NCBI GenBank assembly: GCA_045586505.1
Contig: JAZNAL010000011.1
Location: forward strand, 1 to 29,260
Origin: Flemingiibacterium sp045586505
GTDB lineage: Bacteria > Bacillota > Clostridia > Oscillospirales > CAG-272
Reading direction: 5' to 3'
DNA length: 29,260 bases
How positions within the stretch are numbered: the stretch's first letter is position 1; every line of letters begins with the position of its first letter. The notes beneath the pieces were generated by a model. That model was not told the origin of the DNA and made no database searches. It was given only the letters and a program-made list of their open reading frames with translations. Shown here piece by piece: positions 21,373 through 28,351 of the stretch. A program made the translations under genes and the position numbers.

Positions 21373-23441
21373 GCGTGACCGTAGCATCTCTTGCGGGCTT
21401 CTGCTTTGGAGTCAGCCGCGCGGTGGATGCCGTAGAGGCGGCGATAGCCGAGGGCGGCACCGTTTACACGCTTGGTAAGCTCATCCACAACCCCGGCTTC
21501 ATTGCCGATCTTGAGTCACGCGGAGTACGCATAATCGACGCCGATAGCATCGAAGCGGCGGCGGAGGCGGCGAGTGAGTCGAATCCCACCGTCATCTGCA
21601 CCCGCGCCCACGGTATTACGGCAGAGCTTGATGAGCGTCTTGCATCCCTTGCGGCGGCGAATCCCTGGTTCACCGTCCGCGACTGCACCTGTCCCTATGT
21701 CAAGAAGATCCATCGCATTGCGCGGGATGAGACGGACTGTGACACGGTCCTCTGCGTCCTCGGCGACGAATCTCACCCCGAGGTGCAGGGAATTGTCAGC
21801 TATGCGCGGGGGGGATATATCGTTGCACCCACGGCAGATGAGCTTGAAAACAAGCTTCGAGAGGGTGGATACTCCGAAAAAAAGGTAATTTTGGCAGCTC
21901 AAACCACCCAAAATTTAACCGAATGGAAAAAAACTATAAAAATTTTTCAAAAACTATATACAAACGCGAAAATTTATGATACAATATGTAGTGTAACAGA
22001 AAATAGGCAGGATGAAGTCTTGAAGCTATCCCGAAAAATGGATATGATGATTATTATTGGCGGCAAGGACAGTTCCAACACGAACAAGCTTTTTGAAGTC
22101 AGTAAGCAAAATTTGCAACTATCTTTTTTGATTGAAGATGCTTCCTCCATTCCGCTCGAGTATGTTAAACCCCATATGAAGGTGGGAATTGCCGCAGGAG
22201 CTTCGACTCCCGGTAAAATTATTCAGGAGGTTCAAAATATTATGAGCGAGAACATCGAAAAAACTTTTGAAGAGATGCTTGACGAAAGCATCAAAACCAT
22301 CAAGAACGGCGACCGTATCGTTGGTGTTATCACCGCGGTTTCCGAGAATGAGATCCAGTGTGAGATCCCCGGCGTAAAGTTCACCGGCATCATTACATAT
22401 GATGAGCTCACCGACGATCCCGCAGTTAAGCTCTGCGACACCTACAAGGTTGGCGAAGAGATCGAGGCTAAGGTCCTTAAGGTAAACGACGCTGAGGGTA
22501 CCGCAGCACTTTCTAAGAAGAAGATCGACATTGACAAGAACTGGCAGATCGTTGTTGAGGCTTCCGCAAACAACGCTGTTCTCGATGCAAAGATCATCGA
22601 GGTAGTAAAGGGCGGCATCATCGGTCTCTGCGACGGCGTTCGCGTATTTATCCCCGCTTCCCAGTCCGGTCTTCCCAAGGATGCTGTGCTGGATGCACTT
22701 AAGGGCGAGACCAAGAAGGTTAAGATCATTGATATCAACGAGCAGAGAAAGCGCGTAGTTGCTTCCATCCGCGTAGTTGAAAGAGAAGAGAACAAGGCAA
22801 AGAGAGACGCTTTCTGGGCACAGGTTGAGGAAGGTCAGCAGTACCGCGGCGAGGTTAAGAGCCTCATGAACTACGGTGCATTCGTTGATCTCGGCGGCGT
22901 TGACGGTATGGTTCACACCACCGAGCTTTCCTGGAGAAGAATCAAGCATCCCTCTGAGGTTGTAAGTGTTGGCGACGTTATCGACGTAATCGTTAAGGCT
23001 GTTGATAAGGAAGCTAAGAGAATTTCTCTCTCCTACAAGAATCCCGATATGGATCCTTGGAAGCTCTTCACCGACAAGTATGCAGAGGGCGATGTTGCAA
23101 CTGTTAAGATCGTATCTCTCATGGACTTCGGCGCATTCGCTGAGGTTGTTCCCGGTGCGGACGGTCTGATTCACGTTTCGCAGATCTCCCTTGACAAGAT
23201 CGCAAAGCCTGCAGACGTTCTCAAGGTAGGCGATGAGGTTGAGGCTAAGATCACCAAGATCGACCTTGACAACCACAAGATCAGCCTTTCCATGAAGGCT
23301 CTCCTCATTCCCGAGGAGCCTGCGGTCGAGGAAGCTCCCGCAGTAGAGGAAGCTCCTGCAGTAGAGGAAGCTCCCGCAGTAGAGGAAGCTCCTGCAGTAG
23401 AGGAAGCTCCCGTAGTTGAAGAGGCTCCTGCAGCTGAATAA
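21369..23441 (+). CDS. IspH - ribosomal protein S1 fusion
   Basis: This 690-aa bifunctional protein begins with IspH (~1-287). IspH is the 4Fe-4S enzyme of the MEP isoprenoid pathway that reduces HMBPP to IPP and DMAPP. The three cluster cysteines are Cys12 (GFCFGV), Cys108 (CTCPYVKKIH) and Cys207 (DTICSVTENRQDEV). HPEVQG, AAQTTQN and GGKDSSNTNKL are also present. Four S1 domains follow (~312-382, 395-470, 487-555, 573-645), and then an acidic tail of six EEAP(A/V)V repeats. The S1 half resembles RpsA/Ypfd-type proteins that bind mRNA. Such fusions are known in Clostridia. An AGGAGG (22225-22230) and in-frame ATG (22242) at the junction could produce S1 separately. The DNA switches from GC-rich to AT-rich inside the IspH C-terminal third (~21880-22240), then to highly-expressed codon use in S1. 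The terminator at 23501-23531 ends the run. Confidence 0.95.
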   Translation: MSVTVASLAGFCFGVSRAVDAVEAAIAEGGTVYTLGKLIHNPGFIADLESRGVRIIDADSIEAAAEAASESNPTVICTRAHGITAELDERLASLAAANPWFTVRDCTCPYVKKIHRIARDETDCDTVLCVLGDESHPEVQGIVSYARGGYIVAPTADELENKLREGGYSEKKVILAAQTTQNLTEWKKTIKIFQKLYTNAKIYDTICSVTENRQDEVLKLSRKMDMMIIIGGKDSSNTNKLFEVSKQNLQLSFLIEDASSIPLEYVKPHMKVGIAAGASTPGKIIQEVQNIMSENIEKTFEEMLDESIKTIKNGDRIVGVITAVSENEIQCEIPGVKFTGIITYDELTDDPAVKLCDTYKVGEEIEAKVLKVNDAEGTAALSKKKIDIDKNWQIVVEASANNAVLDAKIIEVVKGGIIGLCDGVRVFIPASQSGLPKDAVLDALKGETKKVKIIDINEQRKRVVASIRVVEREENKAKRDAFWAQVEEGQQYRGEVKSLMNYGAFVDLGGVDGMVHTTELSWRRIKHPSEVVSVGDVIDVIVKAVDKEAKRISLSYKNPDMDPWKLFTDKYAEGDVATVKIVSLMDFGAFAEVVPGADGLIHVSQISLDKIAKPADVLKVGDEVEAKITKIDLDNHKISLSMKALLIPEEPAVEEAPAVEEAPAVEEAPAVEEAPAVEEAPVVEEAPAAE
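21957..21985 (+). promoter_or_regulatory. Possible internal promoter for the S1 half
   Basis: TATACA (21957-21962) and an extended -10 TGATACAAT (TACAAT at 21980-21985) are 17 nt apart in the AT-rich patch, ~260 nt before the internal S1 start. Such boxes occur by chance in AT-rich DNA, so the call is tentative. Confidence 0.3.
22225..22244 (+). promoter_or_regulatory. Internal ribosome binding site and start codon at the IspH-S1 junction
   Basis: AGGAGG (22225-22230) is followed 11 nt later by an ATG (22242-22244) in the same frame as ispH, at codon 292, exactly between the two modules. Translation here would give a 399-residue free S1 protein starting MSENIEKTFEEMLDESI. Confidence 0.55.
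23325..23432. repeat. 18-bp tandem repeat encoding the acidic S1 tail
   Basis: Six 18-bp units encode the repeated peptide VEEAPA. The middle units differ only at third positions (alternating CCC/CCT), which suggests recent expansion by slippage. Confidence 0.85.
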
Positions 23442-23500
23442 TCAAGTTATTTGCGTACCGAACTGAATTTTTTCGGTGCATCTTGAATAACCATCATTAC

Positions 23501-23531
23501 AGGGACGGTTAACAGCCGTCCCTATATTTTT
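23501..23531 (+). terminator. Terminator of the purD-to-ispH/S1 run
   Basis: AGGGACGG (23501-23508) pairs with CCGTCCCT (23516-23523), followed by ATATTTTT. It lies 60 nt past the ispH-S1 stop. Confidence 0.85.
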
Positions 23532-23538
23532 GCATACA

Positions 23539-23573
23539 AAAAGTATGGGTGCACATTGTGCGCCCATACTTTT
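23539..23573 (-). terminator. Terminator of the capA-like / DUF6472 pair
   Basis: AAAAGTATGGG-T-GCAC and GTGC-G-CCCATACTTTT form a ~15-bp stem with one wobble and an ATT loop. Read leftward it continues into TTTGTATGC. It lies 16 nt past the DUF6472 stop. Confidence 0.8.
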
Positions 23574-23588
23574 ATAATTATATTCCGC

Positions 23589-23780
23589 TTAATTCTGCTT
23601 CTGTACGCTCTTGTATTCGTTGTAATACTTGTAAAACGGGCATCTGGGGCTTGACATAGCGCGGTAGAATTCGTCCTCGTCAAGGTTGGCGATGCAGACG
23701 TTGTCCTGCATATCCTCATCCCAGTCGTAAAATTCACAGGTCTCGCAGTTGGATTCGGCGGGCTTTTTCTTTTTCAACAT
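23589..23780 (-). CDS. Small Cys-rich protein, DUF6472-like
   Basis: This 63-aa protein has four cysteines (Cys12, Cys15, Cys29, Cys47) in the pattern CETC-EFYDWDED-C-CPFY, which suggests a bound zinc or a similar structural site. The sequence matches my recollection of DUF6472, a small family in Clostridia with no known role. The ribosome binding site AAGGAG lies in the last codons of the upstream capA-like gene and the start is 2 nt past that stop, so the two are cotranscribed and probably translationally coupled. An overlapping longer frame in another phase (23522-23737) lacks this support. Confidence 0.8.
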   Translation of the reverse strand: MLKKKKPAESNCETCEFYDWDEDMQDNVCIANLDEDEFYRAMSSPRCPFYKYYNEYKSVQKQN

Positions 23781-23782
23781 AT

Positions 23783-25033
23783 CTATTCTCCTTCGGTGAT
23801 GTCTGAAAATGGATCGAGCACAAGGTAATCGCCCATGATACGCTCGGCATATGCCACCATGTCAGCGGGGGTGGCGGGGGAGTCGTAGAGAATACCCGTG
23901 CCGTGATTATTTGCCTTTTCGGCGGGGTAATCCTTTAAGAAATACAGGTGCGAGCCAAGGTAGTTCGGTCCGTAGTAGAACGCCGTGGGTACAAACTCCG
24001 CGTTTTCCACATACAGGTCGCCGTCGCTCATTTTAACGATGTCGAAGCTCAAAAATCCGCCCACCATGTTCTGCCAATACATCATCGCCGAGACCAGGTT
24101 GCCCATGGAATAGATGCACAGCGCCTGGCCGCGGTGGGTCTCGATCCACTCGATAGGCTGGAGCACGTGGGGATGGTGACCCAGGATCACGTCCGCGCCG
24201 TTTTCGGCGAGGAGCTTTGCTACTCGGCGTTGCTCGGAGCTTATTTTTGATGAGTTCTCATCGCCCCAGTGAACGGAGACTACCGTCAGGTCGCCCGCAT
24301 CCTCTGCCAGGGCGGTCTGCCTTATGATGTCCGCGTCGTTGATATAGGGGACCACGTATTCGGAGTCCTTGGGAAGCCTCAGACCGTTGGTTTCGTAGGT
24401 GTAGGACAGAAACGCCAGCTTCACACCATCCCGCTCTATGACGCGGATGTTATCGTAGTCCTCGGGTTTTTTGTAGCCGCCGATCAGCGTTATCTCACTC
24501 ATCTCCTCGGACTCGAAAAACTCGATAGTGCCCGCAAGCCCCTCCTCGGATTTGTCGCACATATGGTTGTTGGCGATGTTTACGATGTCAAAGCCCATAT
24601 CGCGAAGATCCCTTCCGAGATCCTGCGGGGAATTGAAGCGGGGGTAGCCTGATAATCCCAGCTCGTCGCCGCCCATCAGCGTCTCCTGGTTTATGAATGC
24701 GAGGTCGAAGCCTGCGATGTATTCGTCCACATCGTCGTACATGGGGCGGAAATTGAATCTTTCCGCTACCTCGGCGCGGTTTCGGGCGTCGATGTAGATG
24801 CAGGGGTGTATGACGTTGTCTCCCGCCGCCACAAAGGAGATGCGTGCCGTCTCATAGGGCTCGGGGGGAAGTGTTTCGGGCGGGTTTGTGACCGCTTGGG
24901 TTTCGGCGGGCGCAGTTTCGGGGTCAGGGGGCTGGGCGGTGGAGATGTTGAATGCGGGCCCGTCAGACGTGTCCCTTGCACAGCCGCAGATAATGAGTGC
25001 ACAAATCAGTGCGGGGATGAGCGTTTTCTTCAT
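23783..25033 (-). CDS. CapA-family lipoprotein (metallophosphatase-like)
   Basis: This 416-aa protein has a lipoprotein signal (MKKTLIPALICALIICGC, lipid-attached Cys18) and a Pro/Thr/Glu-rich linker to ~65. The CapA/PgsA fold follows, related to calcineurin-like phosphatases: FVAAGDNVIHP (metal-binding Asp), NNHMCDKSEEGL, VVSVHWGDE and GADVILGHHPHVLQPIEW. CapA/PgsA proteins belong to poly-gamma-glutamate capsule systems, but no pgsB or pgsC genes are here. Stand-alone lipoproteins of this kind are common in Clostridia with unclear roles. GAGGAA precedes the ATG. A promoter lies at 25076-25104, and the DUF6472 gene follows in the same transcript. Confidence 0.92.
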   Translation of the reverse strand: MKKTLIPALICALIICGCARDTSDGPAFNISTAQPPDPETAPAETQAVTNPPETLPPEPYETARISFVAAGDNVIHPCIYIDARNRAEVAERFNFRPMYDDVDEYIAGFDLAFINQETLMGGDELGLSGYPRFNSPQDLGRDLRDMGFDIVNIANNHMCDKSEEGLAGTIEFFESEEMSEITLIGGYKKPEDYDNIRVIERDGVKLAFLSYTYETNGLRLPKDSEYVVPYINDADIIRQTALAEDAGDLTVVSVHWGDENSSKISSEQRRVAKLLAENGADVILGHHPHVLQPIEWIETHRGQALCIYSMGNLVSAMMYWQNMVGGFLSFDIVKMSDGDLYVENAEFVPTAFYYGPNYLGSHLYFLKDYPAEKANNHGTGILYDSPATPADMVAYAERIMGDYLVLDPFSDITEGE

Positions 25034-25075
25034 TTCTTCCTCTATTTTTGTGGGGAATATTCGTTACATGCTATC

Positions 25076-25104
25076 ATTATACCACAAAAACGGAAATATG
25101 TAAA
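25076..25104 (-). promoter_or_regulatory. Promoter of the capA-like gene
   Basis: Read leftward, TTTACA (25104-25099) and TATAAT (25081-25076) have a 17-nt spacer. The start lies ~35 nt before the ATG. It stands back to back with the lipid kinase promoter. Confidence 0.8.
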
Positions 25105-25132
25105 CTGCGGCGGCTGAATTTTTCGAAAAACC

Positions 25133-25161
25133 TTGAATTTTCCGTCGATATATGGTAAAAT
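25133..25161 (+). promoter_or_regulatory. Promoter of the DAGK-type kinase gene
   Basis: TTGAAT (25133-25138) and TAAAAT (25156-25161) are 17 nt apart, 50 nt before the start codon. Confidence 0.65.
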
Positions 25162-25213
25162 ATAGACAGTTATTCTGATAAGCGAATTTTACATTCAAAG
25201 AAGGGACTGCAAT

Positions 25214-26182
25214 ATGCGTACACGACACATATTTATAATAAACCCCGCGGCGGGGAAGAGGTCCTGCTCCAAGGTGCTTTCCGAAGCCATTGTGGATGCC
25301 TGCGGAGCCGCAAATGCGGAGTACGAAATATACAACACCACAGCCCATGGGGACGCTACCCGTTATGTTCGCGAAAAGATCGAGTCAAGACCGGCGGATG
25401 AAATCTACCGCTTCTATGCCTGCGGCGGCGACGGTACGCTGTCCGAGGTGGTCTGCGGCGCGGTGAATATAAATGCGAACGTTATCCCCGGTCCACAAAA
25501 AGGCGTGGAGGTTGGATGCATACCCATTGGAACGGGCAACGATTTCGTGCGCAATTTCACTCACCACGAGTTTTTCTCGGATATCACAAAGCAGCTCCTT
25601 GCCGATACCGCCGAGATCGACTGCTACTCCCTAGGCGACGGTGTATACGGCGTGAACATGATCAACATAGGCTTTGACTGTGACGCGGCGGCAAAGGCGT
25701 CGGAATTAAAGCGCCATCCTCTGATACCCACAGGACTTGCCTACATCGCGGGCGTTATATCTGTGCTGAAAAAGAATGCGGGCCGCGTCATCACCGTAAG
25801 ACTCGCTGACGGTACGGTCGTCACACGCGAGTTTCAGCTGGTCAGCGCGGCAAATGGCGGCTTCTGCGGCGGCGGGTTCCACTCCGCACCCAAAAGCGCC
25901 CTTGATGACGGACTTCTTGATATCAGCCTTATTGACAAGGTCACCCGCCGCACCTTGCTGTGCATTGTAGGCGCCTACAGGAAGGGCACCCATCTTGAAA
26001 CACGGGTCGGCAAGAAGGTCGTACACTACACCAAGGCGAAATCGGTGACCTTTGAGTTTGCGGAGCCCACAAACGTCTGTATTGACGGCGATGTGCGCGC
26101 GCTCCACAGGTTGGAGCTGTCAATTATGCCCCGTGCCATCTCATTTGCGGTTCCTGTGGGATGTGAGATGCCGATGCACTAA
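25214..26182 (+). CDS. Diacylglycerol/lipid kinase family protein (DAGK_cat)
   Basis: This 322-aa cytoplasmic lipid kinase is of the DgkB/YegS type. It has the N-terminal motif INPAAGK, the nucleotide-binding GGDGTLSEVV (~71-80), GTGNDFVRNF (~106-115) and the C-terminal DGLLDISLI with VCIDGD. Members phosphorylate diacylglycerol to phosphatidate to recycle lipids from lipoteichoic acid synthesis, or phosphorylate related lipids. The exact substrate is not readable here. AAGGGA precedes the ATG. A short insert between the two motifs (INANVIPGPQKGVEVG) lengthens the N-domain slightly. The gene is monocistronic. Confidence 0.9.
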   Translation: MRTRHIFIINPAAGKRSCSKVLSEAIVDACGAANAEYEIYNTTAHGDATRYVREKIESRPADEIYRFYACGGDGTLSEVVCGAVNINANVIPGPQKGVEVGCIPIGTGNDFVRNFTHHEFFSDITKQLLADTAEIDCYSLGDGVYGVNMINIGFDCDAAAKASELKRHPLIPTGLAYIAGVISVLKKNAGRVITVRLADGTVVTREFQLVSAANGGFCGGGFHSAPKSALDDGLLDISLIDKVTRRTLLCIVGAYRKGTHLETRVGKKVVHYTKAKSVTFEFAEPTNVCIDGDVRALHRLELSIMPRAISFAVPVGCEMPMH

Positions 26183-26497
26183 GGACGCTTTGAAATAGCA
26201 GATAACTGAATTTTCTTTTTAACTCGGGCATAACCTGCCGTCACAATCATTAGAGAATAAGAGAATATTCCGCCCCTGACCGTTCATTTACGGTTGGGGG
26301 CGAAGCTGTTATTCGATGTCGAATGCGTTGTTCTTCACCCCGCAAAGTGATGTTTTGATGATTTGCGGAATCATTATTTGCGCTCTTTTGTGTCCGACTG
26401 CCATTTTCGGCACTCGTAGGGGTGTGAGTGCGCGTGGGTTCATAAAATATTAACACAAAATATATGTATTCGTCTTGATTTCCTACGCAAAAAAAGT
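26183..26497. other. Gene-poor interval with hairpins before the heat-shock operon
   Basis: No supported protein gene is seen. A strong hairpin (CGCCCC-TG-ACCGT ... ACGGT-TG-GGGGCG, about 26271-26302) contains two wobble pairs and has no U-tract, so it is not a clear terminator. A 14-bp palindromic stretch (ATTCGA-TG-TCGAAT) follows at about 26311-26324. Leftward, a 44-codon frame (26309-26443) reads MNPRALTPLRVPKMAVGHKR..., ending CGVKNNAFDIE, without a ribosome binding site. The stretch may be a dispersed intergenic element. Confidence 0.5.
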
Positions 26498-26503
26498 TAT
26501 ACT
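26475..26503 (+). promoter_or_regulatory. Promoter of the hrcA-grpE-dnaK operon
   Basis: TTGATT (26475-26480) and TATACT (26498-26503) have a 17-nt spacer. Transcription would begin near 26510, at the edge of the CIRCE operator. Confidence 0.8.
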
Positions 26504-26514
26504 ATATACAGAGT

Positions 26515-26541
26515 TTAGCACTCGATCACTTAGAGTGCTAA
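26515..26541. promoter_or_regulatory. CIRCE operator (HrcA binding site)
   Basis: TTAGCACTC (26515-26523), a 9-nt spacer and GAGTGCTAA (26533-26541) match the CIRCE consensus perfectly. HrcA bound here blocks transcription at normal temperature and is released when unfolded protein occupies GroEL. The site lies just past the predicted transcription start, the usual place. Confidence 0.97.
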
Positions 26542-26579
26542 AAATCAACCAAGGATGTACAAAGCAGGGAGGAATGTGT

Positions 26580-27653
26580 GTGCCGGATCGGAACAATGAA
26601 TTGACCGAGCGCAAAAAGGCTATACTCAAGGCTATAATAGATACCCACATCAACCTCGGTGAGCCTGTCGGCTCAAAGTACCTGACCCAGTACAAGCAGA
26701 TCGCGTTCTCGTCTGCCACCATTCGCAACGAAATGGCAGAGCTTGAGGATATGGGCTATCTGGAACAGCCCCACACATCATCGGGACGCATTCCATCCGA
26801 GCTTGGCTACCGCTTCTATGTGGATCAGCTCATGCAGCAGTACCGCATGACTCAGGCGGAGCTTGGAGAGCTTAACAAGCTCCACTCCTTAAAGACCGCC
26901 GAGCTTGACCGCATACTTGACCGCGCCACAAAGCTGATGAGTATGCTCACCAACTACACGGGAGTTGCCCTAAAGCGTGCGCCCGTACGCCAGACGGTGG
27001 CGAGATTCGATGTAATGTATCTCTCGCCAAGCTCCTTTATTTTGGTGATGCTCACATCAAACGGTACCGTCAAAACGAGGCAGGTAAGACTTGGATTTGA
27101 CGTTTCGAGAGAAACCTTAGAGCGGCTTACCATTGTGCTTAACGACTGCGTGGCAGGGCTTGACATGGATAAGATCACGCTTCCGGTCATGCTTGATATG
27201 CAGAGACGCGTGCCCGACGGCGAACAGCTCATCCCCCCCATAGTACGCACCATCTACGAGACGGTGGATGAGGCGGACGATGCCGAGCTTATGTTCGACG
27301 GAGTCAACAATCTCTTAAATTACCCCGAATATTCCGACATTGACCGCGTGCGCGATATGCTGGGCTTATTCGACAGGCAGGATGACCTAAGAGAGGTATT
27401 ATCCGAGGATGCAGGCGATGAGACCAGCGTCTATATCGGCTCGGAAAACTCGGTGAAGGTGATGAACAACTCATCGCTTATTTTCAAAACGGTGCGCTCG
27501 GGCGACAAGGTCATCGGAGCCATCGGTGTTATCGGACCCAGGCGAATGGACTACTCTAAGGTGGTCACACTCGTTGATTATATGTCACAAAATATAAGCC
27601 GCATGATAGGGCCTGCCGACCTTATCGGAGAAGCGGACGACACGGAGGAATAA
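26580..27653 (+). CDS. hrcA: Heat-inducible transcription repressor HrcA
   Basis: HrcA represses class I heat-shock genes through CIRCE. I place the start at GTG 26580: GGAGG at 26568-26572 is 7 nt upstream, whereas the ATG at 26574 abuts the ribosome binding site and longer frames would begin upstream of the promoter -10. The resulting 357-aa protein has the N-terminal winged helix (ERKKAILKAIIDTHINLGEPVGSKYLTQ...SSATIRNEMAELEDMGYLEQPHTSSGRIPSELGYRFYVDQLM) and the GAF-like HrcA core, ending with GPRRMDYSKVVTLVDYMSQNISRM. It is the first gene of hrcA-grpE-dnaK and therefore autoregulated. Confidence 0.96.
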   Translation: MPDRNNELTERKKAILKAIIDTHINLGEPVGSKYLTQYKQIAFSSATIRNEMAELEDMGYLEQPHTSSGRIPSELGYRFYVDQLMQQYRMTQAELGELNKLHSLKTAELDRILDRATKLMSMLTNYTGVALKRAPVRQTVARFDVMYLSPSSFILVMLTSNGTVKTRQVRLGFDVSRETLERLTIVLNDCVAGLDMDKITLPVMLDMQRRVPDGEQLIPPIVRTIYETVDEADDAELMFDGVNNLLNYPEYSDIDRVRDMLGLFDRQDDLREVLSEDAGDETSVYIGSENSVKVMNNSSLIFKTVRSGDKVIGAIGVIGPRRMDYSKVVTLVDYMSQNISRMIGPADLIGEADDTEE

Positions 27654-27654
27654 A

Positions 27655-28266
27655 ATGGCTGACGAAAAGATAGAAAAAACCGATGCCGCAAAGGACGAAA
27701 AGCAGGAAGAAGTTCTTGCAGAGTCCGAGGGCGGCGTCACCGACGCCACATCGAAGAAGAATAAAAAGCGCGAGGATAAGCAGTTAAAGGATGACAACAA
27801 AAAGCTGACCTGCGAGCTTGCCGAAGTAAAGGCGGAGCTTGAAAAGACCAAGGCTGAGCTTTCGGAGCAAAGCGATAAATACCTTCGTATAGCGGCGGAG
27901 TACGATAACTTCCGCAGAAGAAGCATAAAGGAAAGGGAAGGTACTTACGCCGACGCTTACGGTGACGCACTTTCAAGCGTGCTTCCCGTGCTTGACAATC
28001 TGGAGCGTGCGGCGGGCTACACCGACGGCGCACAGCTTGTGGACGGCATACAGCTCATATTCAAGAGTGCCAAGGAAGCCTTCGAGCGTCTCGGAGTCAC
28101 CGAGTACGGCGCGCCCGGGGAAAAGTTCGATCCCCAGCTTCACAATGCTGTACAGCAGGTAAGCGGCAGTGAGTATGAAGAGGGCACGATCGTGGCAGTA
28201 TATCAGAAGGGCTACAAAAAAGGCGACCGCATCCTGCGCGAAGCGGTTGTGACTGTAGCGGAGTAA
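27655..28266 (+). CDS. grpE: Nucleotide exchange factor GrpE
   Basis: GrpE is the dimeric exchange factor that releases ADP from DnaK. The 203-aa protein has a charged, disordered N-terminus (~1-45), a long coiled coil (~48-85, LTCELAEVKAELEKTKAELSE), and the conserved core YLRIAAEYDNFRRRS...LPVLDNLERA...FDPQLHNAVQQV...EGTIVAVYQKGYKKGDRILREAVVTVA. The ribosome binding site GGAGGA lies in the last codons of hrcA and the ATG is 1 nt past its stop, so the two are translationally coupled. Confidence 0.96.
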   Translation: MADEKIEKTDAAKDEKQEEVLAESEGGVTDATSKKNKKREDKQLKDDNKKLTCELAEVKAELEKTKAELSEQSDKYLRIAAEYDNFRRRSIKEREGTYADAYGDALSSVLPVLDNLERAAGYTDGAQLVDGIQLIFKSAKEAFERLGVTEYGAPGEKFDPQLHNAVQQVSGSEYEEGTIVAVYQKGYKKGDRILREAVVTVAE

Positions 28267-28351
28267 AAGTCTCCGTGATACGGTAACTTACAGAACGCAC
28301 TAACAAAGAAAACAAAAATACATCAATATATATTATTAAGGAGAAATTATT

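Noticed and set aside
22119..23276. Leftward 385-codon frame opposite the S1 domains
   Set aside because: Antisense shadow of highly biased codon use in the S1 half; no start signals or family features.
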